Shown piece by piece: positions 41,703 through 51,368 of a stretch of DNA of 64,000 nt. Position 1 is the stretch's first letter. Each line of letters opens with the position of its first letter. Made by a program: the position numbers and the translations under genes. The notes below the pieces were generated by a model. It ran no database searches and had not been told where the DNA came from. It saw only the letters and a list, made by a program, of their open reading frames with translations. The DNA is from Nocardioides turkmenicus (lineage in GTDB: Bacteria; Actinomycetota; Actinomycetes; Propionibacteriales; Nocardioidaceae). Location of the stretch: assembly GCF_011045035.1 (NCBI RefSeq), contig NZ_JAALAA010000002.1:296150-360149 (forward strand). Direction: 5' to 3'.

Positions 41703-42914
41703 TCAGCGCCGTTGGAACTCGCGCTCGCCCTTGGGCCAGGAGTGGGTGTAGCCGGTGACCTTCGGGGCGCCGTCGACCCGCACGCTCCACTCCGCGTGCC
41801 CGGAGGCGACCGGCTTGACCACGACGAGCTGGTTGGGCTCGGTGATCGTGACCGTACGCGTGAACCGCTCCGGCGCACCCCACGGATCCATCGCGATCGT
41901 GGCCGTCACCGGCAGCCGGCTGGCATCGATCCGCAGCCCGATGGCCTCGGTCATCGCGATCGCCTTCACCGACAGCGTCCTGGTCGGCTCGGGTGCCGGC
42001 TTCTTCGTCGGCTTGGGCGTCGGTTTGGGCGTCGGGGTCGGCGTCGGCTCGACGCGCACCGAGGACGCGGTCGCGCTCGGCGAAGGTGATGCCGACGGCG
42101 GCTCGATGATGTCGTCGCTGGCCCCGGCGGTCGGCTCCGACTGCTGGCCCTGCGGCTTCGTCTCGGAGGAGTCGGAGCCGTTCACGACGCCGCGGAGGAT
42201 CTGGTAGATCAGGATCAGCAGGAGTACGCAGGCGACGACCAGCACCACCTTGCCGCGGCGGGTCATCCGCGACCGTCGGTACGGGCCCGGTTCCATGTGG
42301 TGCAGCGGCACGAGCGGTCCCGCCGAGCGCTCGGGGGCCGGCTCGGCGACGGCCTCGGGTTCAGGCTCCGGCTCTGGCTCCGGATCAGGCAACTGAGCCG
42401 GCGCGGGTGGCGGCATGGGCGCCGGCTCGGGTTCTGGCACCGGCTCCGGTTCCAGCTCCGGTTCCGGCTCGGGCGCCAGATCAGGCGCCGGATCAGGCGC
42501 CGGTTCGGGCTCCGGCTCGGGCGCAGGCGCCGGCACAGCCAGGATCGGCGGGACGTACGGCTCGGGCTCTGGTTCGGGCTCCGGCTCGACCTCGGCCTGG
42601 ACGACCACAGGCGCGATCGCGGTGGGGAGCCAGGCGGCGCCGGGGACGTCGTCGGGCGATCCGTAGCTCCCGAAGACCTCGAGGGTCTCGACGTCGGTGA
42701 CCTGCCCGTCGGGATGGACGACCATCCGGACCCGGGCCTCGTCGTCGGTGGCGACGACCTGGACGGGCTTGCGGCTCGGCCCGGCGAGCTGCTCGCGTAC
42801 GGCACGGATGCCCGCCTGATGCGGGTCCTCGCCCCAGGGACGATCCACCACCAGGCCGTTGAGCGTCGTGACCCCGCGGGTGACGGAGAGGATGGCGGTC
42901 TGCTTCCGGGCCAT
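41703..42914 (-). CDS. Glu-Pro repeat membrane protein, function unknown
   Basis: ATG at 42914 ([20 protein letters not shown]) follows CCGGAGG and gives 403 residues. Residues 1-105 are a folded, charged domain. Residues 110-200 are Glu-Pro and Ala-Pro repeats ([20 protein letters not shown]) encoded by near-perfect 6-base repeats at about 42340-42600. Residues 229-245 form one helix ([17 protein letters not shown]), then a Ser/Thr/Pro linker and a C-terminal 85-residue beta-rich domain outside. It looks like a cell-wall-spanning protein. No family assigned. Confidence 0.75.
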   Translation of the reverse strand: MARKQTAILSVTRGVTTLNGLVVDRPWGEDPHQAGIRAVREQLAGPSRKPVQVVATDDEARVRMVVHPDGQVTDVETLEVFGSYGSPDDVPGAAWLPTAIAPVVVQAEVEPEPEPEPEPYVPPILAVPAPAPEPEPEPAPDPAPDLAPEPEPELEPEPVPEPEPAPMPPPAPAQLPDPEPEPEPEPEAVAEPAPERSAGPLVPLHHMEPGPYRRSRMTRRGKVVLVVACVLLLILIYQILRGVVNGSDSSETKPQGQQSEPTAGASDDIIEPPSASPSPSATASSVRVEPTPTPTPKPTPKPTKKPAPEPTRTLSVKAIAMTEAIGLRIDASRLPVTATIAMDPWGAPERFTRTVTITEPNQLVVVKPVASGHAEWSVRVDGAPKVTGYTHSWPKGEREFQRR

Positions 42915-43067
42915 CAGCGGCCTCCGGAAGGGTCGGTGCACACGTGTGGGGGTCCTCGTCGTGGGGGAAGCGGGCAAGGGCTCGGAAAGTTTGTCGTTCA
43001 ACCCTTATCGGGGCAACTCACACGCGCAAGCCCTACCCACGATTTACCGTCTTGTCAGGCTGCCTCG

Positions 43068-43802
43068 TCAGGCGAGCTCGCGGACCCTGTCCTCGAGGAA
43101 GTCGTCGAGCATGTCCACGGCGACCTCGTTCGCGGCCTGGATCTTCTCCTGGCTGACCCCGCAGATCCGCAGGCACGAGGACGCGATCGCCCATGCCTCC
43201 GGGCACGAGATCCTCCGGACGTCGCCCTCGGTCATCATCTCGGTGCGCATCCTGATGACGCCCTCGACCTGCTGGATGAGCATGTTGCCGAGCTGCTTCA
43301 GGCTGACGCCCTCGAGCACCTTCTCCGAGGCCACCTTGCTGGCGAGATCGGCGTAGGCGCGGGCCAGCTCCTCGTGTTCCTTGCGGAACTCGGTGTAGAC
43401 CTCGCCATTGGTCACATCGGGCAGCATGTAGAGCATTCCGACGTTGTGCGGCACATCCGCAAGCGTGCGTACGTCGACGAGGACCAACAGATAAAGAGCG
43501 GTCTCATAATCGAGCGGCGGCACCTGGTTGAGGATCTTCTCGACCTTGTCCGTGGTCGGCCGGACCGACTTACGGAGCAGCTCGACGAGGATCTCGTCCT
43601 TGCCTGCGAAATGGTAGTAAAGAGATGCCTGACGGATGCCGACATGATCGGCGATCTCGCGGGTGGACGTCGCCGCGAAGCCTTGGGACACGAAGAGTCG
43701 CGCAGCGGCATCGAGGATCTGTTCACGTGGTGAGGCAGTACCCGAATCAGGCACATGCCTGGGGCGGCCGGGCCGAGAACGCCTAGTTGTCATGTACGCC
43801 AT
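43068..43802 (-). CDS. TetR-family regulator next to the urea/guanidine operon
   Basis: ATG at 43802 lies 8 bases after GGGAGG; 244 residues. The TetR domain is ILDAAARLFVSQGFAATSTR then EIADHVGIRQASLYYHFAGK. The ligand domain has a normal length. It is downstream of the allophanate hydrolase gene, in the same direction, with its own 260-base upstream region containing repeats. It may regulate the nitrogen operon, its own gene or both; this is not shown by the sequence. Confidence 0.9.
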   Translation of the reverse strand: MAYMTTRRSRPGRPRHVPDSGTASPREQILDAAARLFVSQGFAATSTREIADHVGIRQASLYYHFAGKDEILVELLRKSVRPTTDKVEKILNQVPPLDYETALYLLVLVDVRTLADVPHNVGMLYMLPDVTNGEVYTEFRKEHEELARAYADLASKVASEKVLEGVSLKQLGNMLIQQVEGVIRMRTEMMTEGDVRRISCPEAWAIASSCLRICGVSQEKIQAANEVAVDMLDDFLEDRVRELA

Positions 43803-43823
43803 CTAAGCGGCCTCCCGAGTTTC

Positions 43824-43852
43824 GGGGAAGATTCGAAAGAGTCTTCTTCCCC
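43824..43852. promoter_or_regulatory. Inverted repeat before the tetR gene, probable autoregulatory site
   Basis: GGGGAAGA and TCTTCCCC, perfect 8-base arms with 13 bases between, lie 22 bases before the start codon. The region is AT-rich. A further pair of direct repeats lies 5' at 43967-44001. Confidence 0.45.
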
Positions 43853-43966
43853 TAAGGAATAGAGTCGAAAGTCCCACGGGAGGGTTGAATTCCCTGTCAA
43901 CAAAGTGTAAGGCGTGACGAACCATCAGGCATGGCACAGCATCCTCCCGGGGCGATAATGCTGGCG

Positions 43967-44001
43967 GATTCTGCCCAGTGTGACGGTGATTCTGCGCAGT
44001 G
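43967..44001. repeat. Direct repeats 21 bases apart upstream of tetR
   Basis: GATTCTGCCCAGTG (43967-43980) and GATTCTGCGCAGTG (43988-44001) match at 13 of 14 positions and start 21 bases apart, two turns of DNA. They sit 64 bases after the end of the allophanate hydrolase gene. This spacing suits cooperative binding of a regulator on one face. Confidence 0.5.
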
Positions 44002-44064
44002 AACAGGGTCGTGTGCCATCAGGAGGAATGACCCCGGTCCCGTAACCGATATCAACGGCGAACG

Positions 44065-45762
44065 TTAAAGGCCCTGCTCAGACCGGTAACGGCGCCAACC
44101 TCCGTGCGACGAGATGTCCGCAGCCCCTTCGATCGCCAACGGCTCGACGAGGAAACCAGACACCGACGAGCCGTCCTCCAGGGTCACCTTTCCGATCACC
44201 ATCGGAGCAGGTACGCCACCCACGAACGCCCCGAAACCCGCAGCCGGGACGCGCCAGAGCTCTCCCTCGATCCGCACCCCGGCCCCGGGACCACCCACCC
44301 GGACCAGGCCTGGTTTGGGCGGCACCGTGTCCAGCGCGAACAGCCGGTAGTCGGCCGAGGTGGAGGTCCGGCGCAGCAGCGTCGCGCCGGCCTCGACGAG
44401 CTGGTGGTTGAGCGGCATGCCCGACAGGTGGGCGCCGACGACGAAGAGGTCGACGGCTGGGCTGAGCAGCACCTGACCCAGCGCCGCCAGGGTGCGGTCG
44501 CTTCCCGCAGCGCCGGTCAGCATCACCCCGAAGGGCAGTCCACCGACCTGGCCGGCCGGGACCGCGAGCGAGGCCATGTCGAGCAGGTTCGCGAAGTTCG
44601 TGTATCGGCCCAGGCGCGCGTTGGCACCGATCGGATCCGCGGCCACCTCGGTCAGCGTGGGATGCCCGGTCGTCGTCGGCGTGAGCAGCGCCGCGCACCC
44701 CGCGAGGGCCGCCCGCCCCTCGGCCCCGAGCCGAGCCAGGTGGGCGACGTCGCGCGCCCAGTCGGCCGCGCTGGGCTTCGCCCCGGCGAGGACGATCCCG
44801 GCGACCGTCGGGTCCAGGTCGGTCCCGATGAGGTCCCGGTGTGCTTCGAGGTGGGAGCCGACCGCGGCGTACCTCTCGGCGACGAAGGCGCCCTCGTAGA
44901 GCAGCCTGGCGGCCTCGAGCAGCGGCGAGATGTCGGTCTCGACGACCTCGACACCGGCGGAGGCCAGGCGCGCGACCACGGCCCGGAACGCGTCGGCCCA
45001 GCCCGGGGCGAGCCCGTCGAGCTGCTCGCCGGTCGGCACCGCCACCCGCGGCGCCGGCGGCGGTCCGGCATCCGCCGGCAACGTACGCGACAAGGGGTCC
45101 GACGGGTCCGGGCCGGCCATCAGCTCCGCCGCCGCCCGCGCGGACCCGAGGTCTCGGGCGAAGACGGTGACGCAGTCGAGCGTGTAGCAGGCGGGCACGA
45201 CGCCGGTGACCGGAACCAGCCCACGGGACGGCTTCACCCCGACGATGCCGTTGAGCGCCGCGGGCACCCGTCCGGAGCCCGCGGTGTCGGTCCCGAGCGC
45301 GAGATCGACCAGACCGAGGGCCACCGCGACCGCCGAGCCCGACGAGGAACCGCCCGAGATCCGAGTCGGGTCCCAGGCGTTGCGGACCGCCCCGTACGGG
45401 CTGCGGGTGCCGACCAGCCCGGTCGCGAACTGGTCGAGGTTCGTCTTGCCCACGACCAGCGCCCCGGCGGCACGCAGCCGGGCGACAGCCGTGGCGTCGA
45501 CGGACGGCGAGTAGGCGTAGGACGGGGCTCCGGCGGTCGTCGGCAGGCCGCGGACGTCGATGTTGTCCTTGACCGCGACCAGACGCCCGGCCAGCGGCAA
45601 CACCTCACCACCGGCCACCTTCGCATCGATCGCGGCGGCCTCCTCGAGCAGGTCCTCACGGGTACGCAGCGAGATCCAGATCTCGGGCCGGTCCGAGGCC
45701 TCGATCCGATCGAGGGCCTCGGCGGCGCGGGCGACCGCGCCACCGGGCAGCGAAGGGATCAA
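44065..45762 (-). CDS. atzF: Allophanate hydrolase
   Basis: The 565-residue protein has an amidase-signature domain: catalytic Lys in VAVKDNIDVRGLPTTAGAPS, the Gly/Ser-rich stretch RISGGSSSGSAVAVALG, and DTAGSGRVPAALNGIVGVKP with the Ser nucleophile. The C-terminal 110 residues (RLFALDTVPPKPGLVRVGGP onward) are the extra domain found in AtzF/DUR1,2. It hydrolyses allophanate to ammonia and carbon dioxide. It overlaps the carboxylase gene by 4 bases and is the last gene of the operon. Confidence 0.95.
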   Translation of the reverse strand: MIPSLPGGAVARAAEALDRIEASDRPEIWISLRTREDLLEEAAAIDAKVAGGEVLPLAGRLVAVKDNIDVRGLPTTAGAPSYAYSPSVDATAVARLRAAGALVVGKTNLDQFATGLVGTRSPYGAVRNAWDPTRISGGSSSGSAVAVALGLVDLALGTDTAGSGRVPAALNGIVGVKPSRGLVPVTGVVPACYTLDCVTVFARDLGSARAAAELMAGPDPSDPLSRTLPADAGPPPAPRVAVPTGEQLDGLAPGWADAFRAVVARLASAGVEVVETDISPLLEAARLLYEGAFVAERYAAVGSHLEAHRDLIGTDLDPTVAGIVLAGAKPSAADWARDVAHLARLGAEGRAALAGCAALLTPTTTGHPTLTEVAADPIGANARLGRYTNFANLLDMASLAVPAGQVGGLPFGVMLTGAAGSDRTLAALGQVLLSPAVDLFVVGAHLSGMPLNHQLVEAGATLLRRTSTSADYRLFALDTVPPKPGLVRVGGPGAGVRIEGELWRVPAAGFGAFVGGVPAPMVIGKVTLEDGSSVSGFLVEPLAIEGAADISSHGGWRRYRSEQGL

Positions 45763-48700
45763 GACGCGGTCCCGTCGAGCGGCCGGACCGCGGCGATGAC
45801 CTGCCCCGGGACGATCTGCTCCCCCGGCTTCACGTAGATCTCGGCCACCTCGCCGGCGACCGGCACCGGGACGCTCGCCTCCATCTTCATCGCCTCGACG
45901 ACCATCAGCGGATCGTCCTGTGCCAGCCGCGCCCCGCGGCTCGCGACGACCTTCCAGACCGTCGAGGTGAACGGCGCGGTCACCTCCACGCAGCCGTCGG
46001 GCACATCGACCTCCGACGGGTCGCCCCGCGTCTCGAGGCGGTCGCAGATGTCGAACTCGCCGGCCGCCTTCCAGCGCTCGCGCTCCTCGTCGAAGGCAGC
46101 GGACTGCTGATCGCGGAAGGCCGCGATCGAGTCCGCGTTCGCGGCCAGGAAGCGCTCGTACCCCTTGATCGAGAAGGTGCCCTCCTCGGTCTCGAACTCA
46201 CCGCGCCCGGCGTCGACCTCCGCGCGCAGCTCGAGGAGCTCGTCGGCGGAGACCGGGTACCACTCGATCCGGTCGAAGAACCGCAGCGCCCACGGGTCGT
46301 CGTGGAAGAGACCGCCGACCGTCGTGGACCGCCGAAAACGGTTGAACACCTGCGTCGTCCGACCGACCAGCTGGTAGCCGCCCGGCCCCTCCATCCCGTA
46401 GATGCACATGTACGCGCCGCCGATGCCGACGGAGTTCTCAGCCGTCCAGGTGCGCGCCGGGTTGTACTTCGTCGTCACCAGCCGGTGCCGCGGGTCCAGC
46501 GGCGTCGCCACCGGCGCCCCGAGATAGACGTCCCCCAGCCCGAGGACCAGGTACGACGCGTCGAAGACGGTCCGGTGGACCTCCTCGACCGAGGCGAGCC
46601 CGTTGATCCGGCGGATGAACTCGATGTTCCACGGCGCCCACGGGGCGTCGTCGCGTACGCCGGCGGTGTAGCGCTCGATCGCCTCGCGCGTCGCCGGGTC
46701 GTCCCAGGACAGCGGCAGCCGCACCCGCCGCGAGGGCACGGTCAGCTCCGAGCTGGCCGGCAGGTCCTCCTCCAGCTCCCGCAGCAGCCCGGCGACCTGG
46801 CCGGCGCGCAGGACCGAGGAGTCGGTGTGCACCTGCAGCGACCGGATCCCCGGCGTGACGTCGATGATGCCCGCGGGCGCGTGCTCGGCCAGAGCCGACT
46901 GCAGCGCGTGCACCCGCATCCGGAGACCCAGGTCGAGCGTCATCGGCCCGTACTCCACCAGCACGGAGTTGTCGCCGCTGCGCCGATAGGTGACCTCGGG
47001 CCGCGCCGGCGTCCGGGGCAGCCGGCCCAGGATCCCGTCGTCGCCGTCGCCGCCCGAGCCGTGGGTCACCGTCAGTGAAGAACGGTGGTTGACCAGACCG
47101 GCGGCCTTGCTCTCCCGCACCGGCACGAATCGAACTGCGTCGCCCGGACGCAGTTGCCCGATCTTCCACAGCTCGCCGCTGGCGACGACCGCCGGGCAGA
47201 CGAAGCCACCCAGCGACGGCCCGTCCGGCCCCAGGATGATCGGGGTGTCCCCGGTGAAGTCGAGCGACCCGACGGTGTAGGGCGTGTCATGGATGTTCGA
47301 GGGATGCAGCCCGGCCTCGCCGCCATCGGCACGGGCCCAGGTCGGCTTCGGCCCGATGAGGCGTACGCCGGTCCGAGCCGAGTTGTGGTGCACCCGATAG
47401 CGTGCCGAGTAGAGCTGGTCCAGGTCCTCGCGCGTGAAGAACTCCGGGGCGCCGTGAGGGCCCTCGGTGACGCCGATCTCCCAGGTGTTGGTCAGCGCCG
47501 GCCGCCGCGACTCCGGCGTCGCCGACGGCTGCGCCTGCGGGTCCACCGCGGTGCCCGGGCGGAGCACGTCACCGCGCTGCAGCGTACGTCCGGCGTGCCC
47601 GCCGAACCCGCCGAGCGTGAACGTCGAGGCGCTGCCCAGATACTCCGGTACGTCCAGGCCACCCCGGACCGCGATGTAGGTGCGCAGCCCCGGTCCGTCG
47701 GTGCGGCCCAGCGTCAACGTCGCCCCCGCGGGAAGCTCGATCGGCTCCCACTGCGGGGCAGGGACGCCGTCGACGCTGACCGGCATGGGGGCACCGGTCA
47801 CGCAGACGACGGCGGGATCGGAGAAGACCAGCGTCGGCCCCCCGGCCGTCGTCCTGCCGGTCGCCAGCGGCACGGTGACCTCCAGCCCGGGAGCCCCTCG
47901 GTGGTTGCCGACGGCCAGGTTGGCCTCGGCGAAGGAGACCGGGTCGAACGGACCCGACGGAGGCACGCCGACCTGCCAGTAGCCCACCCGGCCGGGCAGG
48001 TCCTGCACGGTGGTGAGCACACCCGGGTCGAGGACGTCGATGCGTGGATCCGGGTCGCCCCCGCTGCCGTCCTTGGTGCGTTCGGCGAGGGTCGAGGTCG
48101 AGTGCGTGGCCGAGCGGACCTCGGCGTACGTCGTCATCGCGCGCAGCGCCGAGACGTTCGTGACGATCCCGTCGATCCGGGTCTGCGCGAGCGCCTCGCC
48201 CAGCCGGTCGAGCGCCTCGTCACGGGTCGTTCCGGTGGCGATCACCTTGGCGAGCAGCGGGTCGTAGTGGGGCGAGACCTCCAGCCCGGTCTCGATCCAC
48301 GAGTCCACCCGGACCGTGTCGGACGGCTCCGGAAGGACCGCGCGCGTGACCAGGCCGGACGACGGCATCGAGTCCTTGGCCGGGTCCTCGGCGTAGACGC
48401 GTGCCTCGACGGCGTACGCCTGGGGCGAGGGGCACTTGCGGAAGAGCTCGTCCGGCAGGGCGGTGACCCCGTCGCGGGCCAGCCGCAGCATGAGCGCGAC
48501 GATGTCGATGCCCATCACCTGCTCGGTGACCGCGTGCTCGACCTGGAGGCGGGTGTTCATCTCCAGGAAGGAGATCTGCTCGCGGCGCGGGTCGTAGACG
48601 AACTCCACGGTGCCGGCCGAGCGGTAGGAGACCGTCTTGGCGAGCTGGCGCGCGGAGTCGTGCAGAACGGTGCGTACGTGCTCGGGAAGAGCAGGCGCGG

Positions 48701-49442
48701 GCGCCTCCTCGATCACCTTCTGGTTGCGGCGCTGCAGCGAGCAGTCGCGGTCGCCGAGCACGGCGACCTGTCCCTCCCCGTCGCCGAAGATCTGCACCTC
48801 GACGTGGCGGGCGGGGCGCACCAGGTGCTCCAGGAAGACCCCGGCGGTGCCGAAGCTGGTCTGCGCGAGCCGGGCGACCCGCTCGAACGCGACCCTCACG
48901 TCCGCCTCCGAGCTGCACGCGGTCATCCCGATGCCGCCACCGCCGCCGGTCGCCTTGACCATCACCGGCAGCCCGATCCGGGCGGCCTCGGCGGCCGCCT
49001 CGTCCGGGCCGGAGAGCAGCCCCGACCCGGCCAGCATCGGCACCCCGGCGTTCTCGGCGAGCCGACGGGCCGAGTGCTTCTCGCCGAAGGCGCTGATCTG
49101 GTCGGGCGTCGGGCCGACGAACCGGAGCCCGGCCGCCTCCACCTCACGGGCGAAGGCAGCACTCTCGGACAGGAAGCCGTAGCCGGGATGGAGCAGCCCC
49201 GCGCCGGTGCGCAGGGCCGCCTCGATGATCAGGTCACCGCGGAGATAGGAGTCCCGTGCGGGCGCGGAGCCCAGACAGACGGCCTCGTCGGCCTCCCGCA
49301 CGTGTGGTGCCGCCCGGTCGGCCTCGGAGAAGACCGCGACCGTACGCATCCCGAGCTCGCGCGCGGTGCGCATCACCCGGCGGGCGATCTCCCCTCGGTT
49401 GGCGACCAGGACGGTGTCGAACGACGGACCACCACCCGTCAT
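45759..49442 (-). CDS. Biotin-dependent urea (or guanidine) carboxylase
   Basis: The 1227-residue protein has a biotin carboxylase domain (residues 1-450; VLVANRGEIARRVMRTAREL, KATGGGGGIGM, EMNTRLQVEHAVTEQVMG), then carboxyltransferase parts related to KipA (about 470-780; GRVGYWQVGVPPSGPFDPVS) and KipI (about 800-1010), and a biotin domain with VVEAMKMEASVPVPVAGEVA at the end. It turns urea into allophanate, or guanidine into carboxyguanidine. Clustering with two DUF1989 proteins is typical of guanidine degradation. I cannot tell the two substrates apart from sequence alone. Confidence 0.93.
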   Translation of the reverse strand: MTGGGPSFDTVLVANRGEIARRVMRTARELGMRTVAVFSEADRAAPHVREADEAVCLGSAPARDSYLRGDLIIEAALRTGAGLLHPGYGFLSESAAFAREVEAAGLRFVGPTPDQISAFGEKHSARRLAENAGVPMLAGSGLLSGPDEAAAEAARIGLPVMVKATGGGGGIGMTACSSEADVRVAFERVARLAQTSFGTAGVFLEHLVRPARHVEVQIFGDGEGQVAVLGDRDCSLQRRNQKVIEEAPAPALPEHVRTVLHDSARQLAKTVSYRSAGTVEFVYDPRREQISFLEMNTRLQVEHAVTEQVMGIDIVALMLRLARDGVTALPDELFRKCPSPQAYAVEARVYAEDPAKDSMPSSGLVTRAVLPEPSDTVRVDSWIETGLEVSPHYDPLLAKVIATGTTRDEALDRLGEALAQTRIDGIVTNVSALRAMTTYAEVRSATHSTSTLAERTKDGSGGDPDPRIDVLDPGVLTTVQDLPGRVGYWQVGVPPSGPFDPVSFAEANLAVGNHRGAPGLEVTVPLATGRTTAGGPTLVFSDPAVVCVTGAPMPVSVDGVPAPQWEPIELPAGATLTLGRTDGPGLRTYIAVRGGLDVPEYLGSASTFTLGGFGGHAGRTLQRGDVLRPGTAVDPQAQPSATPESRRPALTNTWEIGVTEGPHGAPEFFTREDLDQLYSARYRVHHNSARTGVRLIGPKPTWARADGGEAGLHPSNIHDTPYTVGSLDFTGDTPIILGPDGPSLGGFVCPAVVASGELWKIGQLRPGDAVRFVPVRESKAAGLVNHRSSLTVTHGSGGDGDDGILGRLPRTPARPEVTYRRSGDNSVLVEYGPMTLDLGLRMRVHALQSALAEHAPAGIIDVTPGIRSLQVHTDSSVLRAGQVAGLLRELEEDLPASSELTVPSRRVRLPLSWDDPATREAIERYTAGVRDDAPWAPWNIEFIRRINGLASVEEVHRTVFDASYLVLGLGDVYLGAPVATPLDPRHRLVTTKYNPARTWTAENSVGIGGAYMCIYGMEGPGGYQLVGRTTQVFNRFRRSTTVGGLFHDDPWALRFFDRIEWYPVSADELLELRAEVDAGRGEFETEEGTFSIKGYERFLAANADSIAAFRDQQSAAFDEERERWKAAGEFDICDRLETRGDPSEVDVPDGCVEVTAPFTSTVWKVVASRGARLAQDDPLMVVEAMKMEASVPVPVAGEVAEIYVKPGEQIVPGQVIAAVRPLDGTAS

Positions 49443-50230
49443 GCGTCGGCCTCGTAGTCGACATCCGGCTCGGACACGATCATCCGCAGGGGCGTCGGGT
49501 TGAAGTCGTTGCAGGGGTTGTTCATCTGCGGGCAGTTGGAGATCAGGACGAGCGTGTCGATCTCGGCACGCAGTGCGACCCGCTTCCCGGGCGCCGACAT
49601 GCCGTCGACGATGCCGAGCGCGCCGTCCTCCTCGACCGGCACGTTCATGAACCAGTTGATGTTGGAGACGATGTCGCGCATGCCGAGGCCGTGCTTGGCG
49701 CCCTCGGTCAGGAAGTTCTCCCGGCAGCCGTGGTGGTACATCACGTGGTGCCCGTAGCGCAGCGTGTTGGACTCACGCGAGCAGGCGCCGCCGATGGTGT
49801 CCTGGCGGTCGATCTCGTTCTCGATCACGGTCATCAGCGCACGGCCGTGGTTGCTGCGCAGCACGGTCCCGGTGCGGATGTAGGCGTTGTCCTGCCAGGC
49901 GAGCGTGTCCGGCGCGCTGTAGCGCTCGTCGGTGTCGTGCGCGTTGTAGAGCAGGCAGTCACCCGACTGGTTGCCGCCGACATCGACGATGGTCAGCACC
50001 TGACCGGCACGTACGACACCCGACCACGACGCCCGCGGGGCGACCTGCTCGTCCAGCACGACGGCACCCGGCACCAACGGACCACCCCACTCCAGTGGGC
50101 TGCCATCGGCGTACGACGCCCCGACCGGGACGCTGGAGACCAGCTGCCCGTCGGGCGTGAGGTAGGTGGTCACAGGAACAGGAACAGTCGTCACAGGCCT
50201 CATCACCGGGTTGTTGATCGTGGTAGTCAC
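49439..50230 (-). CDS. DUF1989 protein (urea amidolyase associated protein 2; carboxyguanidine deiminase subunit)
   Basis: The 263-residue protein has the family marks CLLYNAHDTDERYSAPDTLA, GGACSRESNTLRYGHHVMYH, NINWFMNVPVEEDG and NCPQMNNPCNDFNPTP. In Pseudomonas and others this protein and its partner form carboxyguanidine deiminase (CgdAB), making allophanate from carboxyguanidine. It overlaps genes on both sides by 4 bases, so all four enzymes are translated together. Confidence 0.9.
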   Translation of the reverse strand: MTTTINNPVMRPVTTVPVPVTTYLTPDGQLVSSVPVGASYADGSPLEWGGPLVPGAVVLDEQVAPRASWSGVVRAGQVLTIVDVGGNQSGDCLLYNAHDTDERYSAPDTLAWQDNAYIRTGTVLRSNHGRALMTVIENEIDRQDTIGGACSRESNTLRYGHHVMYHHGCRENFLTEGAKHGLGMRDIVSNINWFMNVPVEEDGALGIVDGMSAPGKRVALRAEIDTLVLISNCPQMNNPCNDFNPTPLRMIVSEPDVDYEADA

Positions 50231-51081
50231 AGCCCCCGAGCCTCCGCATAGTCGAGTGTGTTCAGGTACGCCCGGCGCACCTCGGGAGCGGCGTCGAAAC
50301 GCTCGTCCGCCTGGGTGGTCGGGTTGGTCTCCGGCGTACGCCAGGCGTGCACGCGCAGCGGCCCGACGATGTACTCCGGACGTGGGTCCCGCGGATGCGG
50401 GACGTTGGCGATCAGCACGATCAGGGGCAGCTCGGCCACGAGCTCGACCGACGTCCCCGCCCCTGAGGAGCCGACCCAGTCGAAGCTTCCGTCCTCCGCG
50501 ACCCGGACTCCCTGGAAGAACGAGACCGAGGGCGGTACGTCCGCCGGCCCGAGCCCGTGCTTGGCGGCCGCCTTCACGAAGAGGTCACGGCCGGCCGGCG
50601 CGGGGCCCTCGGGCAGCGCGGTGCCGTAGCGCAGCGCGTTCCAGGCGGCCGTGCTGGTCCCGCAGAAGGCGTCGTGGCGGCCCGAGGTGTCGCCGACGAT
50701 CGTGGCGAGCACGCGTCCGTCGCCGGAGAGCAGCGGGTGGCCGGTGCCGAGGTAGGCCTGCCACGGGATCTTCTGGGTGTCGGCGACGTTGAGACGTTCG
50801 GTCGGCTCGAGCGCGTTGTAGACGAGGGTGTGGGCGCAGGCCTCACCGGTCGGGTCCTCGAGCCGGAAGCGCGTGCCCCGGGCGAGGACCTTGTGGGTGT
50901 AGCTGCCGGGCGCGACCGTCTCGGCCCAGGTCAGGCTCGCGGCGTCGACGTCCTCCGGACAGAACGGGCTCGTCGACGCCGGTAGGTACGGCATCCAGTC
51001 GCTGACCTGCCCCCCTTGCGCGCGAGCATCTGCCCGTGCGTTCAGCACCGTGTCCGTGCTGTGGTCTGCAGCTGGCGCCAC
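50227..51081 (-). CDS. DUF1989 protein (urea amidolyase associated protein 1; carboxyguanidine deiminase subunit)
   Basis: GTG at 51081 has AAGGAGG six bases before it; 284 residues. Marks: FRLEDPTGEACAHTLVYNAL, EPTERLNVADTQKIPWQAYL, SGDGRVLATIVGDTSGRHDA and VSFFQGVRVAEDGSFDWVGS. It is the partner of the next gene and opens the operon. A palindromic operator lies 26 bases upstream of the start. Confidence 0.9.
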   Translation of the reverse strand: MAPAADHSTDTVLNARADARAQGGQVSDWMPYLPASTSPFCPEDVDAASLTWAETVAPGSYTHKVLARGTRFRLEDPTGEACAHTLVYNALEPTERLNVADTQKIPWQAYLGTGHPLLSGDGRVLATIVGDTSGRHDAFCGTSTAAWNALRYGTALPEGPAPAGRDLFVKAAAKHGLGPADVPPSVSFFQGVRVAEDGSFDWVGSSGAGTSVELVAELPLIVLIANVPHPRDPRPEYIVGPLRVHAWRTPETNPTTQADERFDAAPEVRRAYLNTLDYAEARGL

Positions 51082-51106
51082 CCGGGTCCTCCTTGAAGCA
51101 TGATTA

Positions 51107-51124
51107 ACCTGTCGACTGACAGGT
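51107..51124. promoter_or_regulatory. Operator copy 1, ACCTGTC-N4-GACAGGT
   Basis: A perfect 7-base inverted repeat, ACCTGTC-GACT-GACAGGT, 26 bases upstream of the operon start codon, where it would overlap the transcription start. The same arms recur at 51351-51368. Confidence 0.75.
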
Positions 51125-51350
51125 AAGCATGTACGTCAAGGGCGTCGGGGGCAAACCATGACTGTTGGAAACCTGAGTCCGAAATGTGGGGTCGGAGACG
51201 GCGAGATTCTTCCCTGTCGGTCGATCGATTCTTACCGTTTTCGGCGGGAACTGGCTAGGGGGCAAGGACCATTTACTGCCGAATTCACGCGTGCGGTGCC
51301 GCCTGATGGAGCGTTCTTTCCAGAAGCGACGCCCGCCGGTCAGGCGCTGA

Positions 51351-51368
51351 ACCTGTCAAAAGACAGGT
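51351..51368. promoter_or_regulatory. Operator copy 2, ACCTGTC-N4-GACAGGT
   Basis: ACCTGTC-AAAA-GACAGGT, with arms identical to copy 1, lies 244 bases further upstream. Two sites so spaced could allow DNA looping by a TetR or GntR-type dimer. Confidence 0.75.

Noticed and set aside
47085..49457. A 790-codon plus-strand open frame inside the carboxylase gene
   Set aside because: Composition is not protein-like, and the opposite strand encodes all carboxylase domains.
51125..51350. Guanidine-I riboswitch upstream of the carboxylase operon
   Set aside because: Only a CUAGGG-like string is present, on the wrong strand and without the GUUCCG extension or the downstream conserved parts.
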